Below are positions 34,961 to 44,691 of a stretch of 64,000 nt of DNA, one piece after another (the stretch's first letter is position 1; each line of letters starts with the position of its first letter). The notes beneath the pieces were generated by a model. That model saw only the letters and a program-made list of their open reading frames with translations, was not told the DNA's origin and did no database searches. The position numbers were made by a program, and so were the translations under genes. The stretch is from Desulfobulbus elongatus DSM 2908 (lineage in GTDB: Bacteria > Desulfobacterota > Desulfobulbia > Desulfobulbales > Desulfobulbaceae). The stretch is taken from the NCBI RefSeq assembly GCF_000621145.1, contig NZ_JHZB01000011.1:1-64000 (forward strand), in the 5' to 3' direction.

Positions 34961-36208
34961 GTGTTCGCCCTGGTCGACTGCAACAATTTTTACGCCTCGT
35001 GCGAGCAGCTGTTCCGCCCCGACCTGCGGCACTGGCCGGTGGTGGTGCTGTCCAACAACGACGGCTGCGTGGTGTCGCGCTCGGCGGCCGCCAAGGCCCT
35101 CGGCATTCCCATGGGGGTGCCGGCCTACCAGCTCAAGGAGGCCATCGTCCGCCACGGCGTCGAGGTGTTTTCCTCCAACTATGCCCTTTACGCCGACATC
35201 TCCCAGCGGGTGATGCGCGTTCTCGCTGAACTGGCGCCGGAAGTGGAGATCTACTCCATCGACGAGGCCTTCCTCGACGTGGGCGGCATCGCCGATCTGG
35301 CGGCGTTCGGCCGGCGGTTGCGCGCCACGGTCCGGCAGTGGATCGGCATCACCGTGGCCATCGGCATGGCGCCGACCAAGACCCTGGCCAAGCTGGCCAA
35401 CTCCGGCGCCAAGCGGTTTCCGGCCACCGGCGGCGTGGTCGACCTGAGCGACCGGGAGCGGCAGCGGCGGCTGTTGCGGATCACCCCGGTGGAGGAGGTG
35501 TGGGGCGTGGGCAGGCGTCTGTCCCGGCGGCTGCGCCTGATGGGCATCGACACCGCCCTCGATCTCGGCGCACGGGACAAGGGCGAGCTGCGGCGGCGCT
35601 TCAGCGTGACGCTCGCCCGCACGGCCATGGAACTCGACGGCGTGCCCTGCTTCGGCTTGGACGAGGCCCCGCCGCCACGCAAGCAGGTCATCTCCTCGCG
35701 CTCGTTCGGCGAACGGGTGACCAGCCTTGCGGCCATGCGCCAGGCGGTGTGCGCCTACACCGCCACGGCCTGCGAGAAGCTGCGCCGGGGTCGGCAATAC
35801 GCCCGCAGCATGAGCGTTTTCCTCCACACCAGTCCGCACGCCGGCACGGCCTACTACGGCAACGCCGCCCATGGCAGCCTGCCCGCCCCCAGCGGCGACA
35901 CCCGTGATTTTCACCGGCTGGCCGGCCGGCTGCTCGATGCGATCTGGAAAGACGGCCACGCCTATGTCAAGGCCGGGGTGATGCTGCACGACTGCTGCCC
36001 CATGGCGCCGATGCAGCTTTCCCTCCTGGGCACGCAGGGGCTGCACGCCAGCGACGCCCTGATGACGGCGGTCGACCGGATCAACCACAGCGGCCGCGGC
36101 CAGGTCTTCTGGGCCAACCAGGGCATCGACCCGTCCTGGACCATGTTCCGCAACCACCTCTCCCCCGCCTACACCACCAACTGGAACGCCATTCCCTGCG
36201 TGCGCTAG
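34961..36208 (+). CDS. umuC: UmuC-type Y-family DNA polymerase, catalytic subunit of polymerase V
   Basis: A 415-residue Y-family polymerase beginning at GTG 34961 (MFALVDCNNFYASCE). The metal-binding acids are in LVDCNNF and SIDEAFLDV. Palm, finger and little-finger segments are all present at normal length, so the gene looks intact. A 69-bp degraded copy of its codons for RERRLL...EVWGVGRRLS recurs at 50234-50302. It forms an operon with umuD. Confidence 0.94.
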   Translation: MFALVDCNNFYASCEQLFRPDLRHWPVVVLSNNDGCVVSRSAAAKALGIPMGVPAYQLKEAIVRHGVEVFSSNYALYADISQRVMRVLAELAPEVEIYSIDEAFLDVGGIADLAAFGRRLRATVRQWIGITVAIGMAPTKTLAKLANSGAKRFPATGGVVDLSDRERQRRLLRITPVEEVWGVGRRLSRRLRLMGIDTALDLGARDKGELRRRFSVTLARTAMELDGVPCFGLDEAPPPRKQVISSRSFGERVTSLAAMRQAVCAYTATACEKLRRGRQYARSMSVFLHTSPHAGTAYYGNAAHGSLPAPSGDTRDFHRLAGRLLDAIWKDGHAYVKAGVMLHDCCPMAPMQLSLLGTQGLHASDALMTAVDRINHSGRGQVFWANQGIDPSWTMFRNHLSPAYTTNWNAIPCVR

Positions 36209-36230
36209 GCCGCCAGGGCTCGGCACGTCC

Positions 36231-36340
36231 CTTCCCCTCCATCTCCAACCTATCGCGAAACCTGCTGGTCAGCGTCGGCTGCTCGGACAGCGAATGACAG
36301 CTCCCTCAGTCGCATCAAGGTGCCGGTGAGCGACGGCATC
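36231..36340 (+). pseudogene. Internal fragment of a second ppk copy
   Basis: These 110 bp downstream of umuC closely match ppk at about 52871-52980, including 25 identical bases (36311-36335 against 52950-52974) and 18 identical bases at 36259-36276. An inserted base shifts the frame and a TGA follows, so it is non-coding. It is a scar of a lost ppk copy in the same orientation as the intact gene. Confidence 0.9.
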
Positions 36341-36374
36341 CTTGTTCCACGCCGGCTGATTCGTCATGGCTGGG

Positions 36375-37550
36375 CTACTTTGCCGGCATCTCCGACGGCC
36401 GCGGCACCAGGAGCAGGAGGGCGGCCGCCGCGATGGTAAGGCCGGCAAGGAGAAAAAAAAGAAACGTGAAATCAAAGCGGGCCAGGACCTGGCCGCCGAT
36501 AAAGGGGCCCAGGAAAAAGCCCCCCTGCATCATCACCACCAGCAGGTTCTGGTTCATCGCCCGTGCCGCCGGTGGCGAGAGGTCGAACATGGCCGCTGCC
36601 TGGAGCGGCATGACAATGCCCCAGCCCAGGCCGGTGCCGCCGGCCAGCAGGACAAAAAACAGCCCGGAGGCGCACAGGGGCAGCAGGGCATAACAGAGCG
36701 CGGTCAGCAGTAATCCCGCGGCGCAGAGCACTGCTTTGCTGTAGCGGTCGAACAGCCAGCTGCCCAGCAACCGGATTGCGATCATCACCAGGGTCGCGGT
36801 GGTGAAAAAGAGGCTGGCGCTGCCGACGCCCTGGGTCCCGGCAAACTGTTTGAAAAAAAAGAATATGGTGGAATATCCGCAAAAAAAGAGCAGGACGGAG
36901 AGCAGCAGCATCGCCACGGCGAATGAACGCAGGCTGGCGATCATGCCGGTCCATCCCGGCGGGGAACCCGCTGCCCCCGTTTCCGTCCGCCGGGTAGCAG
37001 GCAGCAGAAGCAGCAGCACCGGTAGCACTGCCACCATCGCGGCGGCAAGGAGCAGCGAGGGAAACGAAGCGGGCTGGAGAGAGAGCAGGTCGAAAAGAAA
37101 GGGAATGACCGCGTAGGGGATCAGGCGCACCAGCGACACCCAGCCAAAGGCCCGGCCGCTCATCTCCGGGGGGATGAAGCGGACCAGGAGGGTGATCAGA
37201 GCGGAAAGCAGGCAGATGAATCCCGCGCCCTGGAGCAGCCTGGCACCGATCAGCAGCGGCACCGAAGTGACCCGGGTCAGGCAGATGAGAGCCGTCGCCA
37301 GCAGCAAGGAGCCGCCGACGAGCCAGGAACGGGCTGTGCCCTCGTGCACCACCGGTGCGATCAGCGGTTGAACCACCAGGGCGGCCAGGGCGTCGGCGCT
37401 GAGGATAAAGCCGGTGCTGGCCGAATCGATGCCCAACACTTGGAGATACCCGGCAAAGGCGAAAAACAGGGCGGCAATTGCCGTCACCAGGGCGAACTGG
37501 AGGTTGATCGCCACAAACCCTGGGGAAATGAGTCCGGAACCCTTAGCCAC
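36375..37550 (-). CDS. Major facilitator superfamily transporter
   Basis: A 391-residue membrane protein with about 12 hydrophobic helices and an MFS-like loop (FDRYSKAVLC between helices 8 and 9). It starts at GTG 37550, overlapping the end of the FAD-subunit gene, so it belongs to the molybdenum-hydroxylase operon. Exporters of this general type often end biosynthetic clusters; substrate and direction are unknown. N-terminal sequence upstream of the GTG lies in another gene and is not part of it. Confidence 0.82.
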   Translation of the reverse strand: MAKGSGLISPGFVAINLQFALVTAIAALFFAFAGYLQVLGIDSASTGFILSADALAALVVQPLIAPVVHEGTARSWLVGGSLLLATALICLTRVTSVPLLIGARLLQGAGFICLLSALITLLVRFIPPEMSGRAFGWVSLVRLIPYAVIPFLFDLLSLQPASFPSLLLAAAMVAVLPVLLLLLPATRRTETGAAGSPPGWTGMIASLRSFAVAMLLLSVLLFFCGYSTIFFFFKQFAGTQGVGSASLFFTTATLVMIAIRLLGSWLFDRYSKAVLCAAGLLLTALCYALLPLCASGLFFVLLAGGTGLGWGIVMPLQAAAMFDLSPPAARAMNQNLLVVMMQGGFFLGPFIGGQVLARFDFTFLFFLLAGLTIAAAALLLLVPRPSEMPAK

Positions 37551-38391
37551 CCAGTGCCTCCACAAATTGGGTCGCCAGATTGGCGGCGACGAGGCGGCGA
37601 TATCCGGCCGAGGCGCGGAGATCGCTGATCGGCGCAACACCTTGGTGCACCGCCAGGCCGACCCGTTCAACCGTGGCCGCATGCACCGGGGCGCCGACCA
37701 GTTCGGTCTCCAGAGCGGGCAGCCGTACCACCGTCGGCCCGACACTGCCCCAGGCCATGCGGATTTCAGCAATGCGACCGTCTTGGTCAAGCCGGGCCCG
37801 GCCGGCAAAGCTGGTCACCGAGATGGCCAGGGCCTTGCGGCGGCCGGTCTTGATGAAACGCTCTCGGGGAAAACGCGGCGCCTTGGGCAGCAGGATACGG
37901 GTAACAAGTTCGCCTTGCTCCAGCGCGGTCCTGCCGGGGCCGAGAATGAAGGCCGCAATGGGCAGCGCTCTTTCACCCGCCGGGGAGGCCAGTTCGATCC
38001 GGGCATCGAGCAGATACAGCGGCGGCAGGGAATCGCCCGCAGGCGAGGCGGTGCAGATATTGCCGCCAAGGGTCGCCATGTTTCTTATCGCCGGTCCGCC
38101 GATGGTTTGGGCCGCCTGGACAAGGAGCGGCGCATACCTGTGCACCAAGGGATCGGCGATAATGCGGCTGAAAGGGGTGGCCGCGCCGATGGCGAGGAAT
38201 GCGGCCTCCTCGGTTATCCCCTGCAACTCCGCCACGTGGGCGAGAGAGAGCAGGACGGGCTCATGGCCGGGGATGGCGCCGCGTCGCCGGACCAGCAGGT
38301 CGGTCGCGCCCGCCATCGCCAGTGCAGCCGGATTTTCGGCCAGTAGCCGCAAGGCCTCGTCCAGGCGTGCAGGTGTCAGCACCGCGCTCAT
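37543..38391 (-). CDS. Molybdenum hydroxylase FAD-binding subunit (xanthine dehydrogenase family)
   Basis: A 282-residue CoxM/XdhB-type flavin subunit with AGATDLLVRRR near the N-terminus and the FAD motif TIGGPAIRNMATLGGNICTASPAGDS. It passes electrons from the 2Fe-2S subunit to an acceptor. Its start overlaps the 2Fe-2S gene stop (ATGA), and its stop overlaps the MFS gene. Confidence 0.9.
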   Translation of the reverse strand: MSAVLTPARLDEALRLLAENPAALAMAGATDLLVRRRGAIPGHEPVLLSLAHVAELQGITEEAAFLAIGAATPFSRIIADPLVHRYAPLLVQAAQTIGGPAIRNMATLGGNICTASPAGDSLPPLYLLDARIELASPAGERALPIAAFILGPGRTALEQGELVTRILLPKAPRFPRERFIKTGRRKALAISVTSFAGRARLDQDGRIAEIRMAWGSVGPTVVRLPALETELVGAPVHAATVERVGLAVHQGVAPISDLRASAGYRRLVAANLATQFVEALGG

Positions 38392-38867
38392 TGTTCTTCC
38401 CGGCCTGCATGGAGATCGCGGCCCGCCCGCTCCACCGCGTCAACGATTTTGGTGTAGCCGGTGCAGCGGCAGAGATTGCCGGACAAACCCTCGCGAATGC
38501 ACTCCCGTCCCGGCGCATCCCCCTGCCGCAGCAGGGCCAGGGCGGCCATCTCCATGCCCGGTATACAAAATCCGCACTGGACCGCACCCTCCTCGACAAA
38601 GGCCCGCTGGATGGTCGCCCCTGCCGTTGTTGCCGCCAGTCCTTCAACGGTGGTGACCCGTGCCCCGTCCAACTGCGCCGCCACCATCAGGCACGAAAGC
38701 CGCGTCTGGCCGTTGACCAGGATGGTGCAGGCGCCACATTCGCCGGTGCCGCAGCCCTCCTTGGTCCCGGTGAGTCGCAGGTCTTCGCGCAGCAGGTCCA
38801 CCACCCGCCGATCAGGGGCAACATCGATTTCCATCGGCGCCTCGTTGAGTTCAAACCGCACCTTCAC
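38388..38867 (-). CDS. Molybdenum hydroxylase 2Fe-2S subunit
   Basis: A 159-residue CoxS/XdhC-type protein with the plant-ferredoxin cluster CGTGECGACTILVNG (plus a fourth cysteine in LSCLMVA) and the second cluster CGFCIPGM...CRCTGY. It carries electrons from the molybdenum site to FAD. It overlaps both neighbours by four bases, so the three subunits are translationally coupled. Confidence 0.92.
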   Translation of the reverse strand: MKVRFELNEAPMEIDVAPDRRVVDLLREDLRLTGTKEGCGTGECGACTILVNGQTRLSCLMVAAQLDGARVTTVEGLAATTAGATIQRAFVEEGAVQCGFCIPGMEMAALALLRQGDAPGRECIREGLSGNLCRCTGYTKIVDAVERAGRDLHAGREEQ

Positions 38868-41155
38868 GCTTGTTCCTCCAGGGCCAAGAGGACCCGTTCC
38901 GGGGTGAACGGCGCCCGACGCAGGCGGATACCGCAGGCATCGGCGACCGCGTTGGCCACTGCCGGCAAGGGGCCGTTCATCGCCACCTCGCCCACCCCCT
39001 TGAGACCAAAGGGACCGGTCGCCTCATTGCCCGACAGACGGCAGGAAAGGATGTCCGGCACGTCGACGGCCGTGGGAATCAGGTAGGTTGCCAGGCTCTC
39101 GCTCTGTATGCACCCTTCCCGCCGCTCCACCTCCTCCATCAGGGCGTAACCGATCCCCTGGGCCACGCCGCCCTGGATCTGCTGGTCGAACAGGCAGGGG
39201 TTGAGAACCGCACCGCCGTCGGTCGCCGCCACATAATCATCGATCCGGATCAGGCCGGTCCGCAGGTCGACCTCGATGCGGGCCAGATGGGCGCCGTAGG
39301 CAAAGATCACATGGGGAAAGCCGATGAAGAATCCCGTGGCCGTGTCCGGCACCTGCCGGCACACCGGGGCCACGAACTGGCTGATGCACACCCGGTCTTC
39401 CCGGGGCATGAAGGCTGCGAGCCGGGAGAGCGGGACCTCGCGGTCGGTGGGCGGATGGATCACCTTGCCGGGCACCAGGCGCAGGTCGCAATCATCGTCG
39501 AGAAAGAGCAGCAGGCCGGCACGGTTGATCAGCCGCTGCCGCAGCTCCTCGCAGGCCTTGATCAGGGCATTGCCGAAAGTATAGGTGGTGCGGCCCGCCG
39601 AGGCGGAACCCGAGGGATAGGCGGTTGCGGTGTCCGGTTGGCGCAGTTCGAGCTGGTCTGCGTCCTGACCGAGGATGCTTCCGGCCATCTGGACAAAACC
39701 ACAGGCATTGCCCTGGCCCATGTCGGCGACGGCGTTGTGGATCGCGATCCGGCCGTCCGGGTTCAGCTCCACCTTGGCAATGGCGGCATCGCGCACCTTG
39801 CCGCCGTATCCGGCCGCATTGAAGACCGCGGCCAGGCCGACGCCGCGCCGGGCATGGGGTGGCGCTCCATCCTTCCAGGCCTGCCGCTCTCGCCACAGGG
39901 GATGATCGCGCAGCATCTCCAGGCAGCCGACCATGCCGGTCGAGGTGGTCAGCGGCAGGCCGGCGCAGTTGACATCGCCGTCGACCAGGGTGTTGCGCAA
40001 CCGCAGTTCCAGGGGATCCATGCCGAGCCGTTGCGCCAGCTGGTCCAGCATCGATTCCATGGCAAAGGCCACCTGGCAGACGCCAAAGGCGCGCATGGCC
40101 CCGGCGACCGGGTTGTTGGTATAGACGCAGCGCCCCTCGATCAACACGTGAGGGATGCGGTACGGACCGCCGGCATGCTCCATGCCCAGTTCCATGACCT
40201 CGCCGCCGAGATGGGCATAGGCTCCGGTGTCGTACAGGAGCGAACAGTACAGGGCTCTCAGCGTGCCGTCCCTGTCCGCGCCCAGGCGGTAGCGCGTCCG
40301 GCAGGGATGCCGTTTGTAGCCGGCCGCCATGCTCTCCTCGCGCTGCCAGTGCATCTTCACCGGACGACCGCCGGCATGGAGCGCGGCCAGCGCCAGCAGA
40401 CACTGCACCGTGGCCCCGTCCTTGCCGCCGAATCCTCCCCCCAGGCTGGGGGCGACGATCCGGATGCGGTCGTAGGGGATATCGAGGGCGGCGCCGACCT
40501 CAAAGCGGTCACGAAAGGGCGACTGGCTGGACACGGTCATGCTGACGGTGCCATCTCCCTCCAGCCGGGCAACGCCGTTTTCGGTCTCCAGGAAGATATG
40601 CGCCTGCATCGGCGTGGAAAACTCGCCCTCCACGACGACCTCGCAGCCGGCCAGGGCCTGGTCGGCCGCGCCCTTGCGGATCTCGGCGGCCAGGAGGATG
40701 TTGCCGGGGCGTTCTTCGTGCACCAGCGGCGCATCCTCGCCAAGGGCGGCTTCCGGATCGAACACCGCGGGCAGCGGCTCGATCTCCGCCCGCACCCGGC
40801 CAATGGCCTGACGCAGGGCTGCATGCGTCTCGGCGATGACCAGGGCCACGGCATCGCCGGCATGCCGTACCCGGCCATCGACCAGCACCGGGGTGTCGCG
40901 ATGGATGATGCCGTGGCGGTTCGGTCCGGGGACATCGGCGGCGGTCAGCACCCGGACCACGCCAGGCACGGCCAGGGCCGCCTCTGTTTCCACCGAGCGC
41001 AGCCGGCCGCTGGCGACGCCTGCCCGCACGACTCCGGCCCACAACAGGTTTTCCGGATACAGGTCGGCTGCATAGGGCTCGGTGCCGGCGGCCTTGGCCG
41101 CCGCATCGTAACGGATCTCCGGACGCCCCACCTGCAGCGGTTCTCTCGGGCTCAT
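38864..41155 (-). CDS. Molybdenum hydroxylase catalytic (molybdopterin-binding) subunit
   Basis: A 763-residue XdhA/CoxL-type catalytic subunit. Seen motifs include GGGFGGKDGATVQ for the cofactor, RAFGVCQVAFAME, and ENG/EPLPAVFDP in the N-terminal domain. A glutamate in the C-terminal KGVGEVAMNGPLPAVANAV is in the position of the general base. Family members hydroxylate purines, nicotinate, aldehydes or other heteroaromatics; the substrate cannot be assigned. The three-subunit set is complete. It lies between an aminotransferase gene and the other subunits, all overlapping by four bases. Confidence 0.88.
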   Translation of the reverse strand: MSPREPLQVGRPEIRYDAAAKAAGTEPYAADLYPENLLWAGVVRAGVASGRLRSVETEAALAVPGVVRVLTAADVPGPNRHGIIHRDTPVLVDGRVRHAGDAVALVIAETHAALRQAIGRVRAEIEPLPAVFDPEAALGEDAPLVHEERPGNILLAAEIRKGAADQALAGCEVVVEGEFSTPMQAHIFLETENGVARLEGDGTVSMTVSSQSPFRDRFEVGAALDIPYDRIRIVAPSLGGGFGGKDGATVQCLLALAALHAGGRPVKMHWQREESMAAGYKRHPCRTRYRLGADRDGTLRALYCSLLYDTGAYAHLGGEVMELGMEHAGGPYRIPHVLIEGRCVYTNNPVAGAMRAFGVCQVAFAMESMLDQLAQRLGMDPLELRLRNTLVDGDVNCAGLPLTTSTGMVGCLEMLRDHPLWRERQAWKDGAPPHARRGVGLAAVFNAAGYGGKVRDAAIAKVELNPDGRIAIHNAVADMGQGNACGFVQMAGSILGQDADQLELRQPDTATAYPSGSASAGRTTYTFGNALIKACEELRQRLINRAGLLLFLDDDCDLRLVPGKVIHPPTDREVPLSRLAAFMPREDRVCISQFVAPVCRQVPDTATGFFIGFPHVIFAYGAHLARIEVDLRTGLIRIDDYVAATDGGAVLNPCLFDQQIQGGVAQGIGYALMEEVERREGCIQSESLATYLIPTAVDVPDILSCRLSGNEATGPFGLKGVGEVAMNGPLPAVANAVADACGIRLRRAPFTPERVLLALEEQA

Positions 41156-42279
41156 GCAGGGACTCTTTGGTTACGAATGGCGTGGACCTCTTCAGCCAGG
41201 ATCGCGGCAAAGCTTGCCATCACCGGGATCTCCCGCAGGGTGACCCTGATCCAGCCGGGAAAACGAAAGCCCGTCATGGTGCGGACCATCATGCCCCTCT
41301 TCATCAGCCGCCGATACATGAGCATGTCGTTGATCGGGGTGCGGATCATCAGGTAATTGCCGGCGCCGCCGACCGTCTCCAATTCCAAGTCCCGACAGGC
41401 GTCCACCACCAGCCTCATGCCCTCTCGCACCAGGGTCCGGGTGGCGGCAATATGCTCGCGATCGTCTTCCAGGGCCGCCAGGGCCGCCTGCTGGGCCTGG
41501 ACGTTGACCGAGTAGGCCACGCTCGTCCGCCGCACCACCTCAACCACCGCCTCTGTCCCCGCCAGATAGCCGACGCGCAATCCGGCCAGGGCGTACATCT
41601 TGGAAAAGGTGCGAAAGACCACCAGATTGGGGAATCGTTCCATCAGGCCGATGGTATCGGGATACTCCGGATCGTCGATGTATTCCCGGTAGGCCTCGTC
41701 CACCACCACGATCCGGTCTTCACCGGCCTGTTCGAGGAAATCGACCAGCATCCGTTGGGTCCAATACGTGCCGGTGGGGTTGTTGGGGTTGCAGACAAAG
41801 AGGATCTTGGTGTGCCGGTCGATCCGGTCGAGCATGGCCTGCGGGTCGAAGGCGTAGTCGCGCAGCGGGGTCAGGCGGGCCTCGATGCCCGAGAATTCCG
41901 CCACCCATTCGTAGACGGCAAAGGTCTTGTCCGCGGTGACGATGTTGTCCCCCGGCTGGCAGAAGGCCTTGATCACCGACGAGATCACCTCGCAGGAGCC
42001 GTTGCCGACCAGGACCCGGTCCGCGGCAATCCCCAAGCGCGCGCCCAGGGACTGGCGCAGATCGTAGGAATCGCCGCTGGGGTAGATGGCGGCGCGTTCA
42101 GGAGGAAAGGCGGCGATGACCCGGGCCGCAGCCGGAGGCGGCCCCAGGGGATTTTCGTTGTTGTTGAGCCGGTGCAGCATCGATGCGCCGTATTCACGCA
42201 TCAGGAGATGGTCGGGCTTGCTGGGCACATAGGCCTGGAAACCCCGGACATACTCGGGAATCAGCGCCTCCAGGTTCAT
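41152..42279 (-). CDS. PLP-dependent class I/II aminotransferase, HisC-like
   Basis: A 375-residue fold-type I enzyme close in layout to histidinol-phosphate aminotransferase: NNNENPLGPP at the N-terminus, GNGSCEVISSV, NPNNPTGTYW, VVDEAYREY, and the PLP lysine K227 in TFSKMYALAGLRVGYL. No other his gene is near. Its setting between an acyl-transfer set and a molybdenum hydroxylase argues for a dedicated biosynthetic role rather than histidine synthesis. Starts and stops overlap both neighbours (ATGA). Confidence 0.85.
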   Translation of the reverse strand: MNLEALIPEYVRGFQAYVPSKPDHLLMREYGASMLHRLNNNENPLGPPPAAARVIAAFPPERAAIYPSGDSYDLRQSLGARLGIAADRVLVGNGSCEVISSVIKAFCQPGDNIVTADKTFAVYEWVAEFSGIEARLTPLRDYAFDPQAMLDRIDRHTKILFVCNPNNPTGTYWTQRMLVDFLEQAGEDRIVVVDEAYREYIDDPEYPDTIGLMERFPNLVVFRTFSKMYALAGLRVGYLAGTEAVVEVVRRTSVAYSVNVQAQQAALAALEDDREHIAATRTLVREGMRLVVDACRDLELETVGGAGNYLMIRTPINDMLMYRRLMKRGMMVRTMTGFRFPGWIRVTLREIPVMASFAAILAEEVHAIRNQRVPA

Positions 42280-43598
42280 ACGCGGCCCTCAGGTTCCGGA
42301 TGGTCGTACACCACCAGATCGCCCTGGCCGGCATCGGGGATCACCAGGCGCGGGACAAAACCGGTCTCCGCCAGAGGTGCGGCAAAGGCTGTGTCTTCGC
42401 TCCGGCCGGTGTTGAGTTCCACCAGGAAGTTGCCGATCCCCTCGCCGCGCAGCATGTCCAGATGGGCGGTGAGATTGGCGGCCATGTCCTTGCCGGCGCA
42501 CAGGGGACGGAGGATGGCCAATGACCGTTCGTGTTCCAGTTCCACTGCCAGGACCGAGCCGTCGCGCAGCCGGGCGGGGTCGCTTCCGGCCTGGCGAATC
42601 TGCCGGGGCAGGCAGAGGCGGTCGTATTGTTTGTCGAGGAAGGAAGCCAGCGGTTCGGCGCAGTAGACCGTGCCGCTGCTCTCTTCCTTGAGCTGCCGGT
42701 AGTAGCAGGTCGAGCGGATGGCTGCATCGCCTCTCCGCAGGTGGAGTTCGCCGAGGAAATCGAAGAAGCGTTCAAATCCGGCCAACACGCCCTGACGCCG
42801 TACCAATCCGCGGTAGGGGGAGCGGGAGATGCGCGCCACCGCCGCGTCGAGCAGCAGGGTCACCCCTTGGGCGTCCGCATCGGGGCCAAATATATACGGC
42901 CCATACAGTTCCAGACAGGAACCCGTCAGGGGGTGCCAGAGCACCCCGCCCCGAATCCAGCTGTCCTGTTCGATCAGGAGCGCGCCGATATGTCCCGCTG
43001 CCAGCATGTCCGCCGCCATCCCCGGACGGGCGAGAAAACCGGGGAGAAACGGCGAACCCGCCGCCACCGCCATGGCAGCGAAATGGCGCAGATCGTCCGC
43101 GGAAGGTTCGAGCAGCCGCAACGGACTTTTCAGGTCCCCGGGGGGCAGCGGCACGTCGGCCGCCGGCGGATAGTCGCGGTTGCGGGCCAGGCGCAGCACC
43201 ACCTGGTCGTCGGTGCCGAAATCGAGCCGCAGGCTGGAGACGCTGCGGGCGGCAAGCATCGGACCGAGCAACTCCAGGGATTCCTCGCTGTCCAGGCTGC
43301 AATTCCAGGTCAGATTGAACGCACGCAGGTCAGGATTGGCCATGCGAAAGGTCAGGGTCAACGCCAGGCGATAGCCCTGGTCCTCCAGGTCGACATCGAT
43401 GGCGGAATCCGCTGTTGCCTGCCGCGCATAGAAAGAAAAAAGTTCCTCTATGGCCAAGACCAGGCCACCGGCCTCCCGGCGGCCATAACCAAAGCCCTCC
43501 GCGCCCTTTTCGACCAGGGACATGGCCAGGGGAAGAAAGGCCCCTTTGAAGGGCAGGCGGGAGGAGAGACTGTGCGACCGGGATTTTGCCTGTTTCAT
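42276..43598 (-). CDS. Two-part protein: RsbW-like ATPase domain fused to GNAT-like domain, function unknown
   Basis: A 440-residue protein. The first 130 residues resemble anti-sigma-factor/serine kinase ATPases of the RsbW/SpoIIAB type (LPFKGAFLPLAMSLVEKGAEGFGY, then LVLAIEELFSFYARQ). The asparagine that coordinates magnesium in such enzymes is replaced by phenylalanine in EELFSF, so ATP use is doubtful. The remainder looks like one or two GNAT folds (DKQYDRLCLP, VLAVELEHERSLAILRP). With STAS and SpoIIE genes nearby it could be the switch partner of the STAS protein. ATG 43598 has GAGGAAA upstream, and the stop overlaps the aminotransferase start. Assignments are by pattern and moderate in confidence. 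Confidence 0.6.
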   Translation of the reverse strand: MKQAKSRSHSLSSRLPFKGAFLPLAMSLVEKGAEGFGYGRREAGGLVLAIEELFSFYARQATADSAIDVDLEDQGYRLALTLTFRMANPDLRAFNLTWNCSLDSEESLELLGPMLAARSVSSLRLDFGTDDQVVLRLARNRDYPPAADVPLPPGDLKSPLRLLEPSADDLRHFAAMAVAAGSPFLPGFLARPGMAADMLAAGHIGALLIEQDSWIRGGVLWHPLTGSCLELYGPYIFGPDADAQGVTLLLDAAVARISRSPYRGLVRRQGVLAGFERFFDFLGELHLRRGDAAIRSTCYYRQLKEESSGTVYCAEPLASFLDKQYDRLCLPRQIRQAGSDPARLRDGSVLAVELEHERSLAILRPLCAGKDMAANLTAHLDMLRGEGIGNFLVELNTGRSEDTAFAAPLAETGFVPRLVIPDAGQGDLVVYDHPEPEGRV

Positions 43599-43645
43599 TT
43601 ATTTTTTCCTCGCACGTGTTGTGACCCGGATGTAGCCGCGACCGT

Positions 43646-44689
43646 TCACGCCCGGCTCCGCCGCCATTCGCTCTTGATCAGTTCCATCAGGGCGCGGCCA
43701 CGGTCCGAATGAATCTTCATGCCCGCAAAAGCAGGGTCCACCAGGTGCTTTTGCATCAGCAACCCGTCGGTGCCGAACCAGATCGGCAACAGGCCGCCGA
43801 GGGCATATCCCTGAGCGCGCAATTGTTCCACCACCCCGCCCGACCAGGGCTGACCGAGGTCGACAAAAAACTGCAACAGGGCATAGTTGTCCGCCTGGGC
43901 CTGGCGTTCCAGGTCGCGCAGCCGTCCGGGCAGATCCGCCCCCGGCCTGGTCACCGTACACCGGGCCACTCCGGCAAAATCGAAACGCTGCACCTCGATG
44001 GCGGCCTCACCGGCGGGAATACCCGTGTCAGCGGGCATCATTTCACGGTCGAGGGGGAACCCCTCGAGAATAAAGCCCAGTTGTTGCCGATAACAAGCCG
44101 GCACGAACAAGACCTTCCGCTGATCGACATCCACCCGGAAATAGACCAGGCACCCCACCCGGCCGATACCCTGCCATTCGCTTTCATAGGCCTCGGCGGG
44201 CATCAGCGCCGGTTCCACGGCGGTTTCGATGCACCTGGAGTGACGGGACAGCTTCTGGGTGATGGTATGGTTGCACACCGCCTCTCCGAAGATGCCGTCG
44301 ATGCCGTCCTTGCCCACCAGTTGCATCAGCAGTTGGGTGGTGCGGAAAAAAGCCATGGTCGAGCGGTAACTCGGCAGGGTCAGTCCCACGCCGTACTCGT
44401 AGAGTCGGGGGTTGGGCGGCGAGCTGCGATAGAAGGCGACATGGGCCACCACCTCCCCCGAGACGGTGCGCGCAACCGCGCTGCGAATGTTTCCCCGCCG
44501 ATTTTCCTCAATCAGGCGTTCGGGAATGTAGTAGGTGTCGATCGGATAGCCGTCGCCGTAGACGGTGTAGAACAGCCGGGCCACACCGGGGCCGTCGGCT
44601 GGTTCGAAATAATGGGCCTCATACTTTTCCCCTTCGGGGACGGCATGCCGTTCGTCGGCGAGGCGTTGCAGGGCTTCATTTCTGTCCAT
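43646..44689 (-). CDS. GNAT-fold acyltransferase-like protein
   Basis: A 347-residue protein with a GNAT-like core in its first half (ARLFYTVYGDGYPIDTYYIPERL, VARTVSGEVVAHVAFYRS, then a long loop) and a second related region towards the C-terminus. ATG 44689 is used since AAGGTG lies within the end of the acyl carrier gene, two bases away. Being adjacent to an acyl carrier protein and adenylating ligase, it may transfer an acyl group from the carrier to an amine. That is inference. It shares general architecture with the downstream 440-residue protein. Confidence 0.65.
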   Translation of the reverse strand: MDRNEALQRLADERHAVPEGEKYEAHYFEPADGPGVARLFYTVYGDGYPIDTYYIPERLIEENRRGNIRSAVARTVSGEVVAHVAFYRSSPPNPRLYEYGVGLTLPSYRSTMAFFRTTQLLMQLVGKDGIDGIFGEAVCNHTITQKLSRHSRCIETAVEPALMPAEAYESEWQGIGRVGCLVYFRVDVDQRKVLFVPACYRQQLGFILEGFPLDREMMPADTGIPAGEAAIEVQRFDFAGVARCTVTRPGADLPGRLRDLERQAQADNYALLQFFVDLGQPWSGGVVEQLRAQGYALGGLLPIWFGTDGLLMQKHLVDPAFAGMKIHSDRGRALMELIKSEWRRSRA

Positions 44690-44691
44690 CG

